From contig JABANP010000913.1 of the NCBI GenBank assembly GCA_013115135.1, forward strand, positions 1 through 12,363: DNA of 12,363 nt, given 5' to 3'. Each line of letters starts with the position of its first letter. Position 1 is the first letter of the stretch. The position numbers and the translations under genes are program-made. Shown in pieces: positions 8,201-12,363 of this stretch. The notes under the pieces were generated by a model. It was not told the origin of the DNA. It saw only the letters and a list, made by a program, of their open reading frames with translations, and did not search any database. The stretch is from Perkinsus olseni. Lineage: Eukaryota > Perkinsozoa > Perkinsida > Perkinsidae.

Positions 8201-11200
8201 GAGGTGAGGATTCGTGGCGATGGTCGACCTAGGATTCTCCCACTCGCCAGGTTACAGAACTGAAGAAGGTTGATGAAGCTCGATTGAAGGCCGAAGTCGA
8301 GAACCTCATGAGGGGCTTGGCACCGGCGTCAGGGATGTCCGAGGAGGATGAGTAGGTCTCTCGATTTTACATGCATCAAACGTTATTCCTATCTGCTGCT
8401 CCACAACATTCTCTCCACACTTATTCTCTGCTCGTGTCGAATTTGGCCTGTTCACTAGCAAAGCATGCTCGAGAAATAGCATTAGCTACCACATACCATT
8501 TGTAGAACTAGCGGTGTAGTAATTCTCCCCGCTGAATGGCATTTTTGCGTGGACGGGCTAAGACAGCCCGCACGGCCTGGAAGAGCGCCAACTGATGCGC
8601 TCACAGTGCTCGGCGGCTCAAGCCGATCGTGTGAAGCGGAGGTTATTTTACTGTAGAGGTGGGCGACAGTACGGGTACGGTCTAGTACGGAGTACGGTAC
8701 GGGTACGAATACGGCTCCGTACCCATACTACCCGTCGCAGCCGTTCCCAAATACCGTACTAGCACACCGTACTTGAAGTACGGCGTAATTTGATACACGT
8801 ATGCGTTTTTTAATATAGTTAATACGTACTGATTCTGCGTACCCGTACTAGGTTGACAGTTTGGAACGTATTTCGTACCGTACCCTCCTCGAGCCCAGTA
8901 CGGTTGCGCAGCTCTGTTTCACTGTGTATCTCAGGTCGATTGGTGCTTTGAAGTTTGGCCCTCAAGAATTGAAGAATGCGGTTTCCGGCGTCTCCCATCT
9001 GGTTATCCCCGGCAACGTACGACAAGCCGAGCATTTTCTGGGGATACTACAGCAGGTCTGCGCCTTCCTTAGGGCCTACATCAGGTAGGCTCTCCCTTGA
9101 GATATTCGCTTCACTTGTGGACATCGAATTGGCTTTAAGGAAGGGACTATCATCTAGTGGGGCTAGGAGGGAATTCAAGTATGATAGCCCTTTCTAGCTG
9201 TCAGTAATCCTCTCCGTACATTAACTGTTCGCCATTGGTCTATCGTAGCAGTCCGCGAGCTTTCGATGAGATGTTCTGTTCTTTTGTAGAGTGGACAAGG
9301 CCCGAGCAGAAGGACCATTGATGTTTTTACACGACTTGGAGTCACAGCAGTACATCGAGGCGAGGACGATGAAGGCGTTTGATGCTCGGCTGAGGAGTCT
9401 CATGAACACGCTGAAGATAACCGACATTGATGAGTAGGCCTTTCTGACACCTCTAGCTGTTGGACGAGATCATCATGGCCATGTCTGTCCACTCATAGCA
9501 GCGGCGCTTCATCCTTCCGAAATTTTTTCTCATAGCCTGAAGTTAGTGACACGCTGAGCTCGCTACCACTGTGCTTGAGCAAGCTCTGTTGTAGCTGATG
9601 GTTCATTTACAGGTTCTCTCCCCTTACGAAGATCTGCGACCTGTGCACTCTGGCGTCCTTGCACTCTAAAGGTTTTGCCGTGCTCACGGATCCTTGTCCA
9701 GAGGCTGAAGGTGAGCTGGTATGGTCTCACATCGGGCGATGTGGCCGCCTCTTGCCGCACGCGAAGATACGTTCAGTCGAACGATTATAGGAATCTTGGG
9801 TTGACCCTAGGAAGATTCAATCATAGTCGGCATTGGAACCTGGGATAACATTAGGCATACTATGGCTTGTTTCGCTCAGGTATCTATGATCCTCAACTCG
9901 AACTGTCGTGCTTGGATGCAGCCATCGCGATGAGACCTGTTGTTAGGCGTTACAAGAACGTGGTAAGCATCGCTCTCACAATTATCCTACGGCGGAGGGT
10001 TCATCGAAGCTCGTGCATTTAGTTATTTGTTAGTATATCTATATGAGGAATCGATCAAGTACTGTTAGCCATACTATGTTCATAATACTCTATTTAGTAA
10101 TAGTTTTCATTACTTACAGATAATGAAGGATCAAATCAATAGTGAAAGGCATTCATATTTAGACCATCTGAATTCGAAGATCCGCGATTTGCTTGCTATG
10201 AGAAGAAATCATGTCTACTGCGCTTCCTCAGCTATGGTCGCGGTCTGTTGTTGCAGGTGCTCACCTCCGGTACGCTCTCTCCCTTATCGATGTACCCCAA
10301 ACTACTGGGCTTGGACAGAGTTGTTGTGAGCGAGGCCTTGGACATATCCCTAGAAAGGGACTGTATCCGGCCCTTGATCGTCACTAGGAGCAACGACATC
10401 GTCCTCAGCAGCAGCTTTCAATCTCGGAAGTAGGACCGTAGCGGTGAGAGTAGGAACCCTGCAAAATCGATGCTTGTTTCAGGGATGAAGAGGTGTCCAA
10501 GTGTTACGGCACTTTGCTCGAGGAGCTGGTGCAGGTCGTGCCAGATGGAGTTGTTTGCTTCTTTACATCGAAGGTCTTCATGCAGCAGGTGAGATCTTAG
10601 AGATCTGGCATCCTCCCGGGGCCTAGGCGTATCTTTTTTTGTGTGGTAGCTAAGAGTCGACCTTTCATGTGTTCGTTGTAGCGCGGATACACAGAATCGT
10701 TAGTGATGGAGCGACGGGCGTTGGAAGGATGCAAGCTGCCGAGTTGCTCCCTCGCTGTCTTGCATGGGCAGTCAAAAATTGACCGCGCGCCACGAAGTTC
10801 TAAACACGCATACTACAAGTGACGAGCATGAAAGCCGAGGACCGAACCATTGATTTGATCAACCTTTCGAAGGTTTCTTTTCCCTCCCCTTCGGGGAGTC
10901 CCAAATCGGGGAAAATCTCGGCGTCCCGCTCCGGCACACTGTATCCTCAGGTTGTTCGCGTATGGTACGACTCTGGAACACTAGCAAGATTGAGTACTCA
11001 CAAAGTGGTCTTCTTCGAGACTGATGATGTCGTTTCCACTACCATCGCCCTGAGTAACTATCGTGAAGCCTGCGACCAGGGCCGGGGTGGACTTTTCCTG
11101 GCCGTCGCGCGAGGGAAGGTTAGCGAGGGCATCGATTTCGATAGGCATTACGGGTAAGGGCCTCAGGGATGCCCATCGGATATCATCGCTGTCATCACTC

Positions 11201-12009
11201 AGCCGTGCTGTGGTTCTCTTCGGCGTGCCCTTCCAGTACAGCTTGTCGCGGCGGCTCCGGGCGAGACTAGCGTGAGTCGAGTGACCGTCGAATGCCTTGT
11301 TGCTGATCATCCGCGGCAGATACATCCGAGACACTCATGGCATCTCGGAGGGGGAGTTTTTGACGTTCGACGCAATGCGTGCTGCGGCTCAGTGTGTTGG
11401 ACGAGTTCTGCGAAGCAAGCAGGACTACGGGTTGATGGTCCTGGCCGATGTGAGTGTTGATAGCAATAGTGGTGATGGTGGTGGTGACACCTTGGGCGAC
11501 AGGCACGATATGCTAGGGCGGATAAGAGAAAGAAGCTGCCGCCGTGGATAGGGAAGTTCCTCATACCTGCATTCTCGAACCTGACTGTGGACATGGCGGT
11601 AGGTTGAGGGACTGTTGCGAGTCCTGCTAGACAATAACACTATCATGGAAATCTTAGAGTAATGTGATACGATCAACTACAGAGTAGATAAAAATATCAA
11701 ATCGAAATGGTGCTCAGCCGAGGAACGGCGTCGCCTTTTAGTCGTGCTAAAGTCTATGTATGTAGAGGGCATAAATATAATATCATGCTACGGTGCAATA
11801 ACAATATTCAATATCGTGTTACGGCGGTCCCGAGGGCACACAGCGTTGTGTGGCTCGAAGAATCATGGATGTGGCATCTTCGTCTGAGGTCCGCGGTTCA
11901 GGTTTCCTCAGCGAGGGAGTTCCTATTGTCGATGTCACAGCCAATGAAGCATCAAGGTGGTGGGGAGCCCACACGCCTGGTGGGGGCCGCGGAAGCCGAG
12001 CAATGGTAA
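5292..12009 (+). CDS. ERCC2: TFIIH 5'-3' DNA helicase XPD (Rad3/ERCC2), 21 exons
   Basis: Exons: 5292-5363, 5917-6051, 6104-6229, 6801-6928, 7125-7257, 7305-7426, 7483-7623, 7675-7761, 8158-8203, 8251-8351, 8935-9084, 9290-9433, 9613-9710, 9880-9962, 10257-10429, 10483-10588, 10951-11153, 11203-11271, 11320-11449, 11503-11598, 11902-12009. They join in frame to about 816 aa (human XPD 760). Helicase signatures: EMPTGTGKT (Walker A, K52), [12 protein letters not shown] 295-298, TSGTLSP (525-531), [12 protein letters not shown] and QCVGR (730-734). The four Fe-S cysteines are C125, C143, C165 and C219. XPD opens DNA in nuclear TFIIH for nucleotide excision repair and bridges the CAK kinase module. 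Insertions relative to human: a serine run at 154-161, about 20 residues after it, and a linker before DEAH (about 250-286). The exon 5 donor is uncertain: ending at 7194 instead of 7257 also keeps frame (795 aa). The first ATG matches the family N-terminus. Confidence 0.95.
5364..5916 (+). other. XPD intron 1 (553 nt)
   Basis: Donor GTAGTA, acceptor GATTGCTCAG, phase 0. It splits YPEQ from VQYM of the family's Q-motif region. I see no gene or repeat in it. Confidence 0.85.
6230..6800 (+). other. XPD intron 3 (571 nt), with a CCG microsatellite
   Basis: Donor GTGTGT (weak), acceptor TTAATTCTCAG, phase 0. It contains a (GCC)n tract at 6495-6510 and an AT-rich block around 6605-6630. No coding signal is visible. 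Confidence 0.8.
6495..6510. repeat. CCG trinucleotide microsatellite
   Basis: GCGCCGCCGCCGCCGC, five trinucleotide units, inside XPD intron 3. Confidence 0.85.
7762..8157 (+). other. XPD intron 8 (396 nt)
   Basis: Donor GTAAGC, acceptor TTCTATTCAG, phase 2. It interrupts the segment just after the DEAH box (TVTVDRK to TIERATSN). I found no gene or repeat in it. Confidence 0.85.
8352..8934 (+). other. XPD intron 10 (583 nt), carrying a TACGG-rich repeat
   Basis: Donor GTAGGT, acceptor TGTATCTCAG, phase 2. This is the longest intron of the gene. Its 3' half is occupied by the TACGG/CCGTA repeat array described separately; the 5' half shows nothing recognisable. Confidence 0.85.
8672..8901. 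repeat. Degenerate TACGG/CCGTA repeat array
   Basis: The word TACGG or its complement CCGTA recurs many times, first in direct tandem (GTACGGGTACGG, then GTACGGTACGGGTACG), then in inverted orientation (CCGTACCC, TACCGTACT, ACCGTACT, CGTACCCGTAC, CGTACCGTACCC). The blocks are complementary, so the segment can fold back. It ends about 35 nt before the splice acceptor of intron 10. It looks like an interspersed repeat or small inserted element rather than ordinary intron. Confidence 0.7.
10589..10950 (+). other. XPD intron 16 (362 nt)
   Basis: Donor GTGAGA, acceptor GTATCCTCAG, phase 0. Joining FMQQ to VVRVWYDSG aligns without a gap to human XPD, so the whole segment is intronic. It does contain open, coding-like stretches, discussed among the findings. 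Confidence 0.85.
11599..11901 (+). other. XPD intron 20 (303 nt)
   Basis: Donor GTAGGT, acceptor GCGGTTCAG, phase 0. It separates NLTVDMA from [14 protein letters not shown] near the C-terminus. Parts are AT-rich (around 11680-11820); no gene or repeat is seen. Confidence 0.8.
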
Positions 12010-12363
12010 GTCAAACTGTCACTTCCACTGCAGCCCTAAGTCTCCCCTGCTGTCCGAGGGATCGCACACTAGTCGCCCTCGACAAAGCGTTCATTCCGAT
12101 TGTTGGGGTTGCAAGCTTTTGGGAAGAGTCAGCCACTGTTCCGTATCGTGTACGCGCTCCCTGATCGCTGCCAATAGTTCATCAACACTTCCCAACTCGT
12201 CTGATGTACTTCATGTTAACCCTCCTAAGGTACCTCCGAGAACGAGGCAAGCGTGGGCTGGCAGACCAGAAGGGTGATGGTGCCCCTGATCCACAGCATA
12301 TGCGATTCACAGATCCCACATTTGCCGCTTCTTAATAACGTCACACTGGTTTCTCACCGTCCG
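12010..12363. other. Region downstream of XPD, no supported gene
   Basis: A plus-strand frame stays open to TGA at 12275-12277, rich in Ser, Pro and Arg with a CWGCKLLGR stretch. It has no recognisable domain and no clear start. It could be 3' UTR, an alternative XPD 3' exon or the start of another gene. No poly(A) signal or repeat is evident. Confidence 0.4.

Noticed and set aside
1..12363. CRISPR arrays, bacterial operons, insertion sequences or phage genes.
   Set aside because: No regularly spaced repeats, no Shine-Dalgarno-led gene strings and no transposase; spliceosomal introns throughout show nuclear eukaryotic DNA.

Overview
This is eukaryotic nuclear DNA from an intron-rich organism with compact genes. 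No prokaryotic signals (Shine-Dalgarno sites, operons) are visible. The genes can only be read by removing GT-AG introns, and every junction chosen below keeps the reading frame. Many introns are only 47-56 nt. A protist, possibly an alveolate of the Perkinsus type, is my best guess. It rests on gene structure and general impression, with low confidence.

Layout: (1) 205-297, minus strand: first exon of a probable riboflavin synthase; the gene runs off the left edge. (2) 298-791: about 0.5 kb shared upstream region between two divergent genes, with a tRNA-like A-box/B-box pair and a short upstream ORF. (3) 792-2957, plus strand: five-exon gene for a full-length bifunctional RibD (pyrimidine deaminase/reductase), 374 aa. 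(4) 2958-5291: about 2.3 kb with no convincing gene. It holds a cluster of perfect odd-centred palindromes and several weak minus-strand coding-like fragments. (5) 5292-12009, plus strand: 21-exon gene for the TFIIH helicase XPD/Rad3/ERCC2, about 816 aa, with all four Fe-S cysteines and all helicase motifs I checked. (6) 12010-12363: downstream sequence with nothing firmly supported.

How the genes relate: RibD performs the second and third steps of the GTP branch of riboflavin synthesis, and riboflavin synthase performs the last step. Two enzymes of one pathway lying head-to-head in an intron-rich eukaryotic genome is the most interesting feature here. It suggests a shared promoter or the remnant of an acquired rib cluster. 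XPD is an unrelated housekeeping gene for transcription initiation and nucleotide excision repair.

All exon boundaries were assigned by eye from splice consensus, phase agreement and remembered family sequence. One boundary (end of XPD exon 5) and the exact start of RibD remain ambiguous.
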